Of a stretch of DNA of 64,000 nt, positions 52,388-62,624 are shown piece after piece (within the stretch, counting starts at the first letter, position 1; every line of letters starts with the position of its first letter). Where the stretch lies: the NCBI GenBank assembly GCA_022829145.1, contig CM040743.1, positions 31,113,646-31,177,645 of the forward strand. Reading direction: 5' to 3'. The notes below the pieces were generated by a model. It was not told the DNA's origin. It did no database searches and saw only the letters and a list, made by a program, of their open reading frames with translations. A program made the translations under genes and the position numbers. The DNA comes from Albula goreensis. Its lineage: Eukaryota > Chordata > Actinopteri > Albuliformes > Albulidae.

Positions 52388-52750
52388 TCACAGATTTCCG
52401 GAATTATATATAGATATAGAAGGAGCTACCCATCCTCCGTGTGGCTTGAATCTGTTTTGTAATTCATGGATTTTGACCAAATCTAATGTGCATTTCAGGG
52501 CATTTGCTTCGAGCATGCCTGTATCTGACAAGTCCATTGCTGGTGGCAGTGGGAAACTGACAGGCACCTGGGGCTCATGTTCATCATGGTGACTACCAGA
52601 AGAACTAGCAGACGGTTCTTGTGACGAGGGTGAGGACTCAACATTAACCGATGAAGTGGAGGGTCCAGGGGAGGAGCAGGGTGAGGACAGGGATATGATG
52701 GGCTCAGGGAATTCGCGTGAAGGGGCTGGGCAGCTAACATTAGCCGACAC
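52388..52750 (-). pseudogene. hAT transposase N-terminal Ser/Pro-rich part
   Basis: This 120-residue frame, on the same strand and just upstream of the DUF4371-like piece, is dominated by Ser, Pro and Glu in its first 70 residues, like the disordered leader of ZMYM-type hAT proteins. A stop and a frame change separate it from the downstream frame (about 52235-52390), where weak similarity to the TTF-type zinc-finger region (FSESKYLTVRYSLIQ) can be read through. It has no function as it stands. Confidence 0.55.
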
Positions 52751-53068
52751 ATCAGAAGTGGAAGGCGAGGGCTGTGGCTGGTTGCTCTAAGTCGTTTGTA
52801 TACCTGTCTTCATCAGCTGGAAAGCATTTGTTGAATCTGTGCCATTGCTTTTAGGTTTTTTGGTAAGTGTCATATAGGTTCACCTGTTTAAGGCTCTTCC
52901 GTTAACTCATTATGTCTCATATAGGCGAGGCTATTGAGTACTGGTGCCAGTGCAGCGGTAGGCTAATTTGGAGGGAAGACGCATCTGAGAAAAGATACAA
53001 TTTCAATGTTTTGATGCCAAGAAACCAATCAGATTTCTTGGATGTCTTGCTCACCTCCAACCCCCCAA

Positions 53069-53093
53069 ACACACACACCACACACACACACAA
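53069..53093. repeat. (CA)n microsatellite inside the hAT element
   Basis: CA units with one interruption, about 70 bases from the right end of the transposon. Confidence 0.8.
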
Positions 53094-53998
53094 GAGCACT
53101 CTTTTCCACCCTTTATTTCGCTCTCTCTCTCTAGCCCAATGGTACAGTGCATATGGCCATACACCTGCAGGCGCCAATGACCACCAACTCCCTATTTCAT
53201 ATAAGGAAGATTAGCTCTCACAGTGTAACAGGGAGGATTTAAAGGAATTCAGGCTAATCCCTAAATGCACTGCAGGAGAGAAGGCTTGAACAGTGCCAGA
53301 GGGGTGCTGTAGCTGTTCTGATAGTAGTTGCCTGCCACAAACAGTGGTATTCATGCTAAAGTGCCAGCTTCAACTTGTTGGATCATTGAATGAGTTTCTG
53401 ACCTTCTCCTTTCAGAGGACTGTCATATCCTGTCGTGTTCCAGGAAATACAATACATGTGACAGCTATGAAAGGATATGGCTGTATTGTCCTTCATACAG
53501 TATTTTCAGTGTGCAGTTTTCGTCGTTTTTGTTGGGCTGTACCTTAATGGTTCTTCAGAGTACAGTGGGTCAGATAAAGGTCAAATAAAAATATTCATTG
53601 GATCTCTTACTGTGCTTATGTGAAATTCTCATATTTCAGACATTAACATGAAGTGATGTACAAGACATTTACAATTACAAATAGCAGACAACATTTGCTA
53701 CTTTGCATAATACCGATTATGAACATAGAAACAGATTGTATGTTAGGCGGCAAAAAATCTGAGCTGCATTTAAGTGATTTTTAAAGGTTCAGTACCTTTT
53801 CAATTAGATACTGCTAAATTATTAAGATAGCGCTGTAGTTCACAGGAAATGAGATTCATTGGGAGAAACTCAGCACCTCAGATCATGTCTATTAATCCAC
53901 AGGTATCCATTGAGTGGAAAAATTAAAATAATAGAAACTAGACATGAATATCAAGGTACTAGAATGATAGTAGAATGTGATCGTTGTATCAATGTATG

Positions 53999-54136
53999 TG
54001 TTGTACCTGGATTAACGATGGGGTGACACGTGAAGTTGTAAGGGTTTTGGTCTGAGGTAAAGTTATGAGAAAGAAGAACAACACTGAGTCTGAATCTTTT
54101 ATATACTCATTTATTAAAAGTGGTGCACATTTATCA
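53999..54136 (+). repeat. 5' LTR of the gypsy-type element
   Basis: A 138-bp repeat beginning TGTTGTACC and ending TGCACATTTATCA. It matches 57978-58115 along its whole length with no gap. It is directly followed by TGGTGACAGCGG at 54137, which has the TGG start expected of a tRNA primer-binding site. The tRNA species is not identified. Confidence 0.85.
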
Positions 54137-54172
54137 TGGTGACAGCGGAAACAAGATATGTTGAGTAGCTAG

Positions 54173-54592
54173 ATGTCTGACGATAACAAAGTAGATCAGG
54201 ACGAAGATAATATTGTGAGCCCTGATAGAAGACGAACAAAAAAAGGTATGAATGCCTTTGGATTAAAACCTCCAGCTGGATTGGACTGGAATTCATCATG
54301 TCTGACTCAAACTTGGAAGTCGTGGAAAGATGAGTTTTCCCTGTATGTCGACATAACACTGGACGTCGCTGATGTGAAAATGAAGATAAAAGTTTTCAAA
54401 TATCTGATAGGGGAATCGGGAAGAGAAGTTAGCAGAACGCTATGTGCTGCACTCCCGCCAGAACAAGATGACACGCTTGATGTAATGTTAGAACGTTTCG
54501 ATAAACACTGCAACCCAAAGCCAAACAAAACTGTGGAGAGATACAGATTTTTTCTCCAGCAATCAAGAGGGAAACAAGACTATTGATAAGTA
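54173..54592 (+). pseudogene. gag-like frame of the gypsy-type element
   Basis: The open frame starts with an ATG 36 bases after the LTR. It encodes about 137 residues, with an acidic and basic N-terminus and then a Trp-rich capsid-like segment (WNSSCLTQTWKSWKDEFSLY). It breaks near 54586, and the capsid-like protein continues in another frame from about 54595 (KYAADLRVFADACNF), so at least one frameshift divides gag from the zinc-knuckle and protease part. The length up to the break is too short for a full gag. Confidence 0.7.
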
Positions 54593-54594
54593 TG

Positions 54595-55229
54595 CTGCTG
54601 ATTTGAGAGTATTTGCAGACGCATGTAATTTCTGGATAGCTAAAGCCTTATTGATCTGGGACAGAATTGCATGCGCCATCCAGAACTCGCACGTGAGAGA
54701 GTTCTTGCTGTGTGAGTCGGATTTGACGCTGGAGATATGCAGAGCTGCAGAACTGTCAAAAGAGAACGTAAAGACGATAGAAGGACAGACTGCTGAGAGA
54801 GTGCATGCAGTAAGGAAAATCACACAGGCCCAGGGTGCCAGACCGAAAGAGATTAAGAACTCCAAATTCTGTGGAAAGCAACATGAATGGCGGAAAGAGA
54901 GCTGCCCTGCATATGGAAAGCTCTGCAGTAAGTGTAAGAAGCCTACGCACTTTTCAAACAAATGTAAGACAACAGACACACCGACGAAACGAGTACACAG
55001 TGTGACTGAAATAGAAGAGGAGTGTCAGGAGATACTTAGCCTCTACTCGGATGGAAAAGTGAATACACAGGGAAAGCAGCTTTTTGCAACTATGCTGGTG
55101 GGTGAGAGGCCAGTGGGGTTCCAGCTCGACTGTGGGGCGAGCTACAACATAATATCCATACAACAGTTTAATCCAGACACACAGTTGGAGGACACACAAC
55201 AAATCCTGGTAATGAGCAACAACTCTTAG
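54595..55229 (+). pseudogene. gag end, CCHC zinc knuckle and protease region
   Basis: This continuous frame carries the end of capsid. A cysteine-rich part near 54870-54965 includes a perfect C-x2-C-x4-H-x4-C knuckle (CSKCKKPTHFSNKC), preceded by a second Cys/His cluster. A retropepsin-like active site follows near 55125-55155, where FQLDCGASYNIIS shows D-C-G in place of the usual D-S/T-G. Whether the Cys is ancestral or a mutation cannot be told from one copy. The frame stops at 55227-55229, before the reverse transcriptase. Confidence 0.75.
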
Positions 55230-55504
55230 TCTAGTACTCTTAAACTTTTAGGTAATTGTAGAATAAAGATAAGAAATCCAAGAAACAAGAAGATGTAAAA
55301 ACTTGAATTCATGGTGGTCGAAGGAAGCTCTTCAGTAACCTTATTAGGGAATAAGGGAGTGCAAGGAACTGACCTGGTAAGAATACAGAGAGAAAATATC
55401 ATGGCTGTAGATGAGATTGTCAAGCAGACATGCAGTGACAGAGAGCCTTGGGAGAGGGAACGCATTAAACATGAATACGCAGAGGTGTTGAGGGTGTTGG
55501 CTGT

Positions 55505-56330
55505 TTGGCGGGGAACTACCGGTTGGAAGTGGATTCTAACGTCCCAGCAATGAAGCTGCCAAATCGCAGAGTTCCAGTGGCTCTGTTGAATCCTCTGAAA
55601 GATGAGCTGAGAAGCCCGGTGGAGAGAGGGATCATTACACAAGTGGAAAACTGCACAGAGGGGATAAGCAACATGGTAGTGTTAAAGAAACCATCAGGAA
55701 AATTAAGAATCTGCATTGACCCCAGACCTCTAAATAATGCACTGAAAAGTCAACATTTTCCACTCCTTTCCCACACTTGACGATATACTTCCTGACCCGG
55801 CGAATGCAAGAGCGTTTACTGTATGTGATGTGGAGAATGGGTTTTGGCATGTGAAACTGAGTGAACAGACAAGCTACCTGACCACATTCGCAACACCTTT
55901 TGGTAAATATAAGTGGATAAAATGCCGATGGGGATCAGCCCAGGACTTGAGGTGTTCCAGCACAGACTGATGCAGGGTGCCAGGTGTGTGAATCATCACT
56001 GACGACATTCTCATTATTGGGGAAAAATGATGAAGCAGCTGTGAGAGACCATGATTCAAAGCTAAAAAGACTCCAGGGTCAATGCAGAGTTTGTAACATT
56101 AAGTTGAATTTTGACAAACTCAAGCTGAGACAGAAAGAGGTGCCCTACATTGGACACAGACTGACATATGAAGTTTTGAAAATCGACCCTGAGAAAGTCC
56201 GAGCTATAAAGGAGACGCACAGACTATCAGACGTGAAAGATTTGCAGAGGTTTCAAGGCATGGTCAATTACCTTCTCCAAATTCTGTCCGCACCTATCTG
56301 ACAGCTGTGAAGTTCTGAGGCAGCTGACGC
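55505..56330 (+). pseudogene. Reverse transcriptase region, broken
   Basis: Reverse-transcriptase blocks run across three frames. The fingers motif (VVLKKPSGKLRICIDPRPLN) lies at about 55674-55735. A palm block with VCDVENGFWHVKL lies at about 55820-55860, and the YxDD-equivalent ITDDILIIG at about 55994-56022 comes directly after an in-frame TGA. The connection region (NFDKLKLRQKEVPYIGHRLT) follows at 56107-56167. Frameshifts near 55780 and 55925 and the TGA make it non-functional. Confidence 0.8.
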
Positions 56331-56849
56331 TCAAGGATGTGATATGAGTGAATGGACAGATGTGCAGAAAGAGGCTTTCGTGAAGGTGAAGAAGATGATA
56401 ACCACGGCACCTATCCTCAAGTACTATATCCCAGGAGAAGACCTGGCCCTCCAGTGTCACTCTTCTGAAACGGGCTTGGAACAGTACCCATTCATGCAGG
56501 CCAGCCAATAGCACAAGGCAGCAGACCACTATGCATGGATAGAAAAGGGGTGTTTAGTGATACTGTTTGGGATGGAGAAATTTTAATCAAAAAGAAGCCA
56601 TTACTCAGTGCACCAAAAAGATTAAAAAGAATGCTGTTGAGACTGCAGAAGTATGACAAAAATGTGGTATTTGTCCCAGGTAGACTGATGCATGTAGCTT
56701 ACACACTTAGTAGAGCACACCTACCAGAATGTGCTGAAGGGGGACCAGTTGAGGCTGAAATTGAGACCATTAACATGATGCAATACTTACCGATCGTGGA
56801 AGGAGGACGACAAAAAATCCAGAGTGAAACAGGAAAAGACAGCAGATGA
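56331..56849 (+). pseudogene. RNase H region, internally deleted
   Basis: An EWTDVQKEAF...TTAPILKYY block (about 56350-56430) and a later KPLLSAPKRLKRMLLRLQKY block (about 56595-56655) are typical of gypsy polyproteins. The first RNase H aspartate, normally in an LQxDAS context, is replaced in LQCHSS, and the part between the blocks is shortened, so the catalytic core is lost. The tail VPGRLMHVAYTLSRAHLP is the usual bridge to integrase, with VADTLSRA changed to VAYTLSRA. Confidence 0.75.
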
Positions 56850-56879
56850 TACTGCAGGGATGGCCTGAGGAAAAACACA

Positions 56880-57918
56880 ATTCAAGGAAGAGGTGAGACT
56901 GTTTTTATCAATGACAGATGAACTGAGTATGCAGCATGAAGTGATATTCGGAGGTGAGAGAGCTGTAATAACAACCAGTCTGAGAGCTGAAATCATGGAG
57001 AAGATTCATGCATCACATTTAGGCATTGAAAATTGTTTGTGGAGAGCTATAGAGTGTGTGTACTAGCCTGGCATGCATGAACATTTAAAAACATACATTG
57101 GAAAGTGTGCAGTGTGAACAGAAGTTGACGCTCCACAGCAGGAGGAGTCGATGTGCTCGCTTGAGACCTTTGGCTAAAGTAGGTATGGACCTCTTCACTT
57201 TTAACAACAGAGACTATGTGGTGACAGTTGACTAATTTTTGGGAAGTTGACCATCTACCCGACACCAGATCTACTATTGCCATACACAAGTTGAAAGCTC
57301 ACTTTGCATGTCATGGAATCCCAGATATGGCGATCTCTGATAATGGACTGCAATACAGTCCACAAGGATTCAAGCAGTTTAGTAAGGACTGGGAGTTTGA
57401 ACAAATAACATCATCGCCAACATATCCTCAGAGTAACAGCAAAGCAGAGTCTGCCGTCTAAACAGTGAAACGACTCATGGAAAAAGCAATGCATGCAGAG
57501 TCAGATCCTTACCTGGTGATACTGGTACACAGAAATACTCCAGCACAGGGGTTCCATGCCTGTACAGCACAAAGAGCTGACAAGCAGAAGAACAAAAATA
57601 CTCCTACCAACATGTGACAGTGTGCTGAAGCCTTTTGTAGTAAAAACAGACCAAGCGGTAAAAGACAACCAGTCCCGACTAGCTCATTATTACAACAGAG
57701 GGCCTAAGGAGCTGAGCCCACTGCAGGAGGGAGAACAGGTGAGAGTGCAGTCGGAGACAGGTCGCCGCATACACTGCACACCAGCAACTGTGTTGAGGCA
57801 GGTCAAGAATAGATTGTACACAGTCAAACTGGAGAGCAGAGCTGTTCTGAGAAGGAACCGGAGGCACCAGGAGACTCTCCTAAAACAGAGACTGACACCA
57901 AGAACAGGGACAGGATAA
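56880..57918 (+). pseudogene. Integrase region, broken
   Basis: The N-terminal HHCC zinc domain is visible at about 57009-57116 (HASHLG...KCAV), but its last Cys codon is now TGA. The core shows GMDLF at about 57185, then the second catalytic Asp in AISDNG (about 57330) and the Glu in SKAES (about 57440), so the DDE residues remain but are split between frames. A C-terminal segment at 57556-57918 is basic and ends just before the 3' LTR. Several stops separate the parts. Confidence 0.75.
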
Positions 57919-57977
57919 CCCCAGGACCACAGCACAGCCCATACACAAAACACACCTCATGCACAACACACGCAAGA

Positions 57978-58115
57978 TGTTGTACCCGTATTGGCAATGG
58001 GGTGACACAAGAAGTTGTAAGGGGTTCGGTTTGAGGAAAAATTATGAGAAAGAAGCACAACACTGAGTCTGAGTCTTTTATTTATTCATTTCATAAATGT
58101 GGTGCACATTTAACA
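57978..58115 (+). repeat. 3' LTR of the gypsy-type element
   Basis: It begins TGTTGTACC and ends TGCACATTTAACA, and is the same length as the 5' copy. The shared core includes the run around ACAACACTGAGTCTGA. The bases just before it are not a good polypurine tract, consistent with decay. Confidence 0.85.
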
Positions 58116-58124
58116 AAAGTGGAA

Positions 58125-58560
58125 TATTGGGCCATTCCTCAAGTGTAGATAAGCGTTCTGATCTTTGAGGTGGAAATCAACTTTGAACTCTCAACTTCAT
58201 AACTGCGCATAAAGGTTTACTCATATTTAGATATGGTGATTGTGGAGACCATGAAGGCATTTTACTTCATTCTCGCATTCATGAAACCACTCTTAATATA
58301 TGTAGCAGTGTTTATGTGAGGGTTACCATCTTAGAGTGTGGGGGAATCATGAGGTAATAGTATTTGCACCAGCTGGTCTTGTGAAATGCTGCCATATTCC
58401 CTGGCTGTTATATGAATATGCTGAGCAATCATTGGATCCGATAACTCCCTCGAGATGGCTTTCAATACTATAACAGATCTATCACCATGTGTAACAGTTA
58501 GCAACAGACCTTGTGGGCTGTTATATTGGTAGCTTTCTACCAATATAGACAACTGATTTT
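58125..58560 (-). mobile_element. Probable DNA-transposon relic next to the gypsy element
   Basis: A GGCCATTCCTCAAG start and a stretch around GGAGACCATGAAGGCATTTT, ending TCATTCTCGCATTCATGAAA (about 58240-58285), remind me of a fish Tc1-like transposase gene on the minus strand. No intact catalytic block could be read, so the family is uncertain. Confidence 0.3.
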
Positions 58561-59394
58561 GTCCTCATTATAGGCATAAATGATTCCTTCTTAAGAAATC
58601 TTTGTAAAGAAGGTTTGGTCAATAGACACGAGTTAATCTGAGAGTATTGTTGATCGATTCTTCTTTACAGTTGTGAATGAAATACAATTATACAGAAGTA
58701 TGCTTTTTTATTGAGTAATTGATTTTTTATTGTGTAATTGTTACAGGTATTGTGAGCAGTAGAAGAAATGTCTCTCTTACCAGGGTTTGATGTCATTTTT
58801 AGTGTATAAAATAAGCCATTCGATACAGGTTTCTCATGTATTTATATTTTAAATATGAAATCATCGAAGTTTGAGTGAAAAAAGTTTTAAGTGACAAGAA
58901 GAGCTGAAAAATCAAAGAAGAAATTTATGTTTCAGCACCTGTTCTTTCTAACCTAGTGTATCTGAAGTAACCTACTATGTAGTGTCAAACAGTAATGTTA
59001 TCAGTAAGAAAACAGAATCAGAAAGTGCATGAAGACACAATGCTATTTGTTATTATGACAGGGTCGGTAATTTATATTTATTCCTGTACAACATTTAATT
59101 CTGGAGTGGAAGACCTTATCAATGTAACTTTGCCAGTTTTGAGAAACGTCCACTCATATGTCAGCGAATTACCTTTTATTAAACTAATTGCTTAATTGCT
59201 TTTCTGTAGGTATTTTATTCCTTACAGCAGTTCATCAATATGGATCAATATTTCACCCATATGCCAGAAACAATAAAATTTTAAAGTCGTTATGTAATAT
59301 CACAACACAAAAATCTTGCTCTATTGTTTGTGCACTTTCTATTTTACCGGGGGTATGGAGAAATTGAATTAAAAATATTTTATTTTATTTGCAG

Positions 59395-59648
59395 AAGACT
59401 CAGTCTTGGATAAGAGCACAGATAACGAAAACACCCCGACAGCGGCGCAAGCAAACGACTGCCAGGAAAATACCGGCGGCAACTGCAAAGCAGCGGTAGG
59501 GGAACAGCATGAACAGCCCTTGACCATCCGTGACTGCCCTCTGGTGGTAACACACCATACAGAGAGCCAAGACCACAACGGCAGCGACAAATGCAACACT
59601 ATTCCCCCTGAAGACCAGAACAATGAGCCAAAAGAAAAAACCAGTAAG
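59395..59648 (+). CDS. nol4: nol4 coding exon 6 (diverged, low-complexity region)
   Basis: An open stretch of 254 bases lies between a ttttatttgcag acceptor and a gtaaga donor at 59649. It completes the phase-1 codon of exon 5 and adds 84 codons. It encodes an acidic, Asn/Gln/Thr-rich chain. The only clear family anchor is EQPL...D.PL at 59511-59543, in the position of the NOL4 block EQPLNLSDSPL, where this copy reads PLTIRDCPL (PLTIRD at 59517-59534). The later DHNG..K fits the DDHNSNGKNK end of the same mammalian exon. Length and phase agree with the family exon, so I accept it. The weak conservation leaves some doubt, and a fast-evolving fish paralogue is the likely reason. Downstream exons encoding the conserved AFNMFVRLFVDENLDRMVP region are not in the window. 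Confidence 0.82.
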
Positions 59649-60654
59649 GTAAGAGGGAAATCTAGTGTGTCAACTTTAATTCCACTGATGGCTGATTTAT
59701 ATAATAGAATTATTGTAGATATTAATTCAGAGCTGTCAGGCTCTGCTCTCTCTTTAATCCTTCCTCTTCCTCAAAATTTCAGATTAGAACTTTAGGGGTC
59801 TCATTTACAAAAGGTATGTGTGTCTAAAATAAATTGCTAAACTGTTACCATGTTGTGTGCACGATTCTCTTCGGGGCATTGGCAAAAATAGTAGAAAAGG
59901 GCGCCTCAAAAAATGGTGCAATTATGACTGCATAATAGGGCCAGTTTGACAGAATTTATATTTGTCCCTAAAGAGAAGGGGCACCTGACATCCCTTATCC
60001 TTCCATCCTTGCCTTGTGCACCACTGACCAAATGTATGTCATGTTTATGTGTGCTGTTAATGCCTGTTTAGTGCCATTTGAATGAACTTTTTTGAAGTCT
60101 TTTCAGTGTTTTTCTTGGGGATGGGAGAAAGACCACCTCTTCACCCCTCCTTTTATTTCTGCTACAGAGGTCAAAGTGTGATTCAAAGCATCATGTACAA
60201 ATCTATTGACCTCAATGGCAGTATTGTCATGCTGTTGGTTTTTGAAAATACTTTCCTATTTTTTTCTCACTACAAGCAACCTACAATTAAATTGGAGTGC
60301 AGAATGGCAAAAAACATGGATTGATTTGATAGCTCAAGCAATTCCAGATTGACAACATCACTTGAATACATCAAAGCCATAGGAACATATACAACATGTG
60401 TGGTTTCTCACCTGTACGTTTGGCGGAAGCTTTGCAAGAAATGTTTTTTTTTTTTTCTCATTTCACTTGCACGCCAAACCCAACTGAAATGTTTAGCCAC
60501 AAGCCTCAACCTCTGCTGACTTTCGTAGGAGGCAGCTATAAGATTGAGACTGCTCCGATTCACGTTAAGACAATTCCTCGCCTCTGTCCACGTTGCAGAT
60601 GTACTGGCAATTAGGATGCTGTCAGCATGTAATGGGTTTATTACGTCTATAGGT

Positions 60655-60825
60655 GCCTAGCCAACCAGGAGTCCCTGCTAGAGAGTGATGAGTCCAATGA
60701 ACTTAACAGGGTTTACGCTAATCTTTCCCCAATGAGGTTGGGCCAATTTTTGTCTCACCAATGCAGACCTACAACCATACAAACTACTAGTATGCCTGGG
60801 ACTTGAACAGCTAGTTTCAGGGGAA
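60655..60825 (+). repeat. SINE-like repeat copy (right half)
   Basis: It contains GAGAGTGATGAGTCC, then GGTTGGGCCAATTTTTGTCT, CACCAATGCAGACC and GCCTGGGACTTGAACAG. It belongs to the same family as the 32 kb copy and lies in nol4 intron 6. Confidence 0.5.
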
Positions 60826-61549
60826 AATAAATGTTATTTAAACTTTGGGACAAAAATATTGTGGATAGGCAGGCCATTTTGGGATTGGGAATTTCAAACT
60901 CGTTGAAGATCACATAGAATTATGCCAGTGAAATTTGAGGATGAAAGTTTGATGTTATAAAATACATGGTCATCTTCTGAATCTGGTATGAGAAGGTTGA
61001 GAATGAAAGTTTATGTTGCGATAAACTTAATCTCTTCATCTCCATCTCTTGGTAGCACATGAGGCTAGACGTTTCTCAGTATCTCAATCCAGGTTTAATA
61101 TATCTGGAAGACAGAACATGCTCAGTTAGCTTCAAGAAGAAGAAACTCATAAAATCATTGATCTAAACCATTGTCAGTAACCAAAAATAATGGCATGTAC
61201 TATGAGAGAGCAAACAGAAGCAGAATGCAAAGTTTGTGAACAAACTAAGTTAGTTTGACCAAGCTAAGTTTATAAAATTTTATGTCTGAAAGTTTCAAAA
61301 GCTTACTTTAACCAACTATTGGGAGAAAAGCCAGGAATTTGGGCGGTAAAGTAATTATCTCAAATAGGTCTAGGCTGTAACTTTAAGATGTTTTGTGCTT
61401 TGGTACTAACTTGCCAGAGAAATGTATTCTAATGGTTTTTAATTTGTTTATTCAAATCCTGGAAGATAATTGAGGGTGGCCAAGCATACATTAAAGAAAA
61501 AAAAACATTAGAACAGACAACAGCATAAAAATACAACTGATAAAAGAGT

Positions 61550-62620
61550 GTGTATAAAATAGACAAAACAGCTACAAACTAACTAAAAAAATGTATGATG
61601 AAGCTCCATATTAACAGGAGGGACCTGAAGCATAAGATAATTGGTGGAACAGGTTTTGCATCAACAATTAAATATAGGGAAGCAATTTTCCAATAAGAAT
61701 TATGCAAATAAACAAATCCCAAGGCATATAACACCCCTCCACTAAAGAATTCCAGCCACCCATTTTAATTAATATAGAATGGCGAGTACAAAATGCATCA
61801 CCATTGATCAATCAGAGGAGAGAATAATAAACAAATGTCCAATGATTTAATTGTGGTAGTAACCACATACTTATAAATTATGTCACTATAATCCAGCACC
61901 GTGAGAAATCCTGGTTCATCTATTCTTTTACTCTGCAACAAAACTGGTTCTGTTTCTGTACAGGGACTCAACTTGATGTTGCCATTTTCCATCAAGTTTG
62001 TCCATATGGGATTTAAATGTGAATTTTTTGTCCATCCAAATGCCTAGATATTTGTACTCTGTAACTCTTGCAATGATGTCTCCATTTAGGATGAAGATAT
62101 AGAGGTTGTTATTGCCAACATCTATAGATCTAGAAAATATCATAAATGTTGTTTTACGGGTATTTAGAGCCAGGTCAACAAGTGCAGCTTTCAGAGTATT
62201 GAAGGAGAGCTGTAAGTTTGCATGGCCCACTGTACTGAATTGTCAACAGAATATAGAATACTGGCATCTGCCTAAAGATGAATATGACTATTTTAAGCAT
62301 TTACCTATTGAAAGCAGGAACAATATCCATTATATATAAACAGTGAACGGTAATCAAAGGAGGACAGAACCCTGAGGTACACTTTTAGTTGTAGTGCTAA
62401 ATCAACATCTGGGGTTTTTGAAATACAATCAAAATCTCTGGTGAGGTTATTTGGAAAAGCCTGTTCATCAAAGTTCCTTAAATTTCTCCTGACAACACCA
62501 CAAGATTGAGTTCTTTTTAATTGAACACTCCTAATATAGGCAGTTGGGCAATGGTCGCTTACAGTTTTTAAGGAGTCATCATCAGCACAAGTGGATTTGA
62601 GCCCACCAAGCCACAAGAGG
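61550..62620 (-). mobile_element. LINE (L2/CR1-like) relic, internally deleted
   Basis: On the minus strand an endonuclease-end motif VSDHCPTAYI (about 62525-62555) is followed by a linker with RNFDEQAFPNNL (about 62450-62485). The C-terminal reverse-transcriptase and post-RT blocks then follow: LNTRKTTFMIFSRS, NGDIIARVTEYKYLGIWMD and VLDYSDIIY...LKSLD, and a weaker ARHSILI.KMGGW piece. The catalytic RT palm, normally between linker and C-terminal block, is deleted. The 3' tail probably runs to about 61440. The element lies in nol4 intron 6, antisense, and has frameshifts throughout. The clade is judged from memory. Confidence 0.7.
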
Positions 62621-62624
62621 AAGC

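Larger units (their letters stand above)
51769..53179 (-). mobile_element. hAT DNA transposon (DUF4371/ZMYM1-like), both ends present
   Basis: The left end CAGGGGCGCCTGCAGG (51769-51784) is matched in inverted form by CCTGCAGGCGCCAATG (53164-53179). Outside them lie ACTACCAA (51761-51768) and ACCACCAA (53180-53187), an 8-bp target duplication with one mismatch, the size produced by hAT transposases. The 1.4-kb interior carries a broken minus-strand transposase gene. It sits in nol4 intron 5, antisense to the gene and about 0.8 kb before the gypsy element. Autonomous hAT elements are usually longer, so this copy is internally deleted. Confidence 0.85.
53999..58115 (+). mobile_element. Ty3/gypsy-type LTR retrotransposon, degenerate
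   Basis: A 4.1-kb element lies in intron 5 of nol4, in the same orientation as the gene. Two 138-bp direct repeats (53999-54136 and 57978-58115), each starting TG and ending CA, enclose in order a gag-like frame, a CCHC zinc knuckle, protease, reverse transcriptase, RNase H and integrase. Integrase after RNase H is the Ty3/gypsy order. The internal region is about 3.8 kb, shorter than a typical intact gypsy element, and is interrupted by several frameshifts, stops and a deletion in RNase H, so it cannot be autonomous. No convincing short target duplication is seen at its ends. The LTRs differ at about 20 of 138 positions by eye, so the insertion is old. Confidence 0.88.

Noticed and set aside
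58331..58552. 73-codon minus frame as a host gene
   Set aside because: It falls inside the probable DNA-transposon relic and carries no motif.
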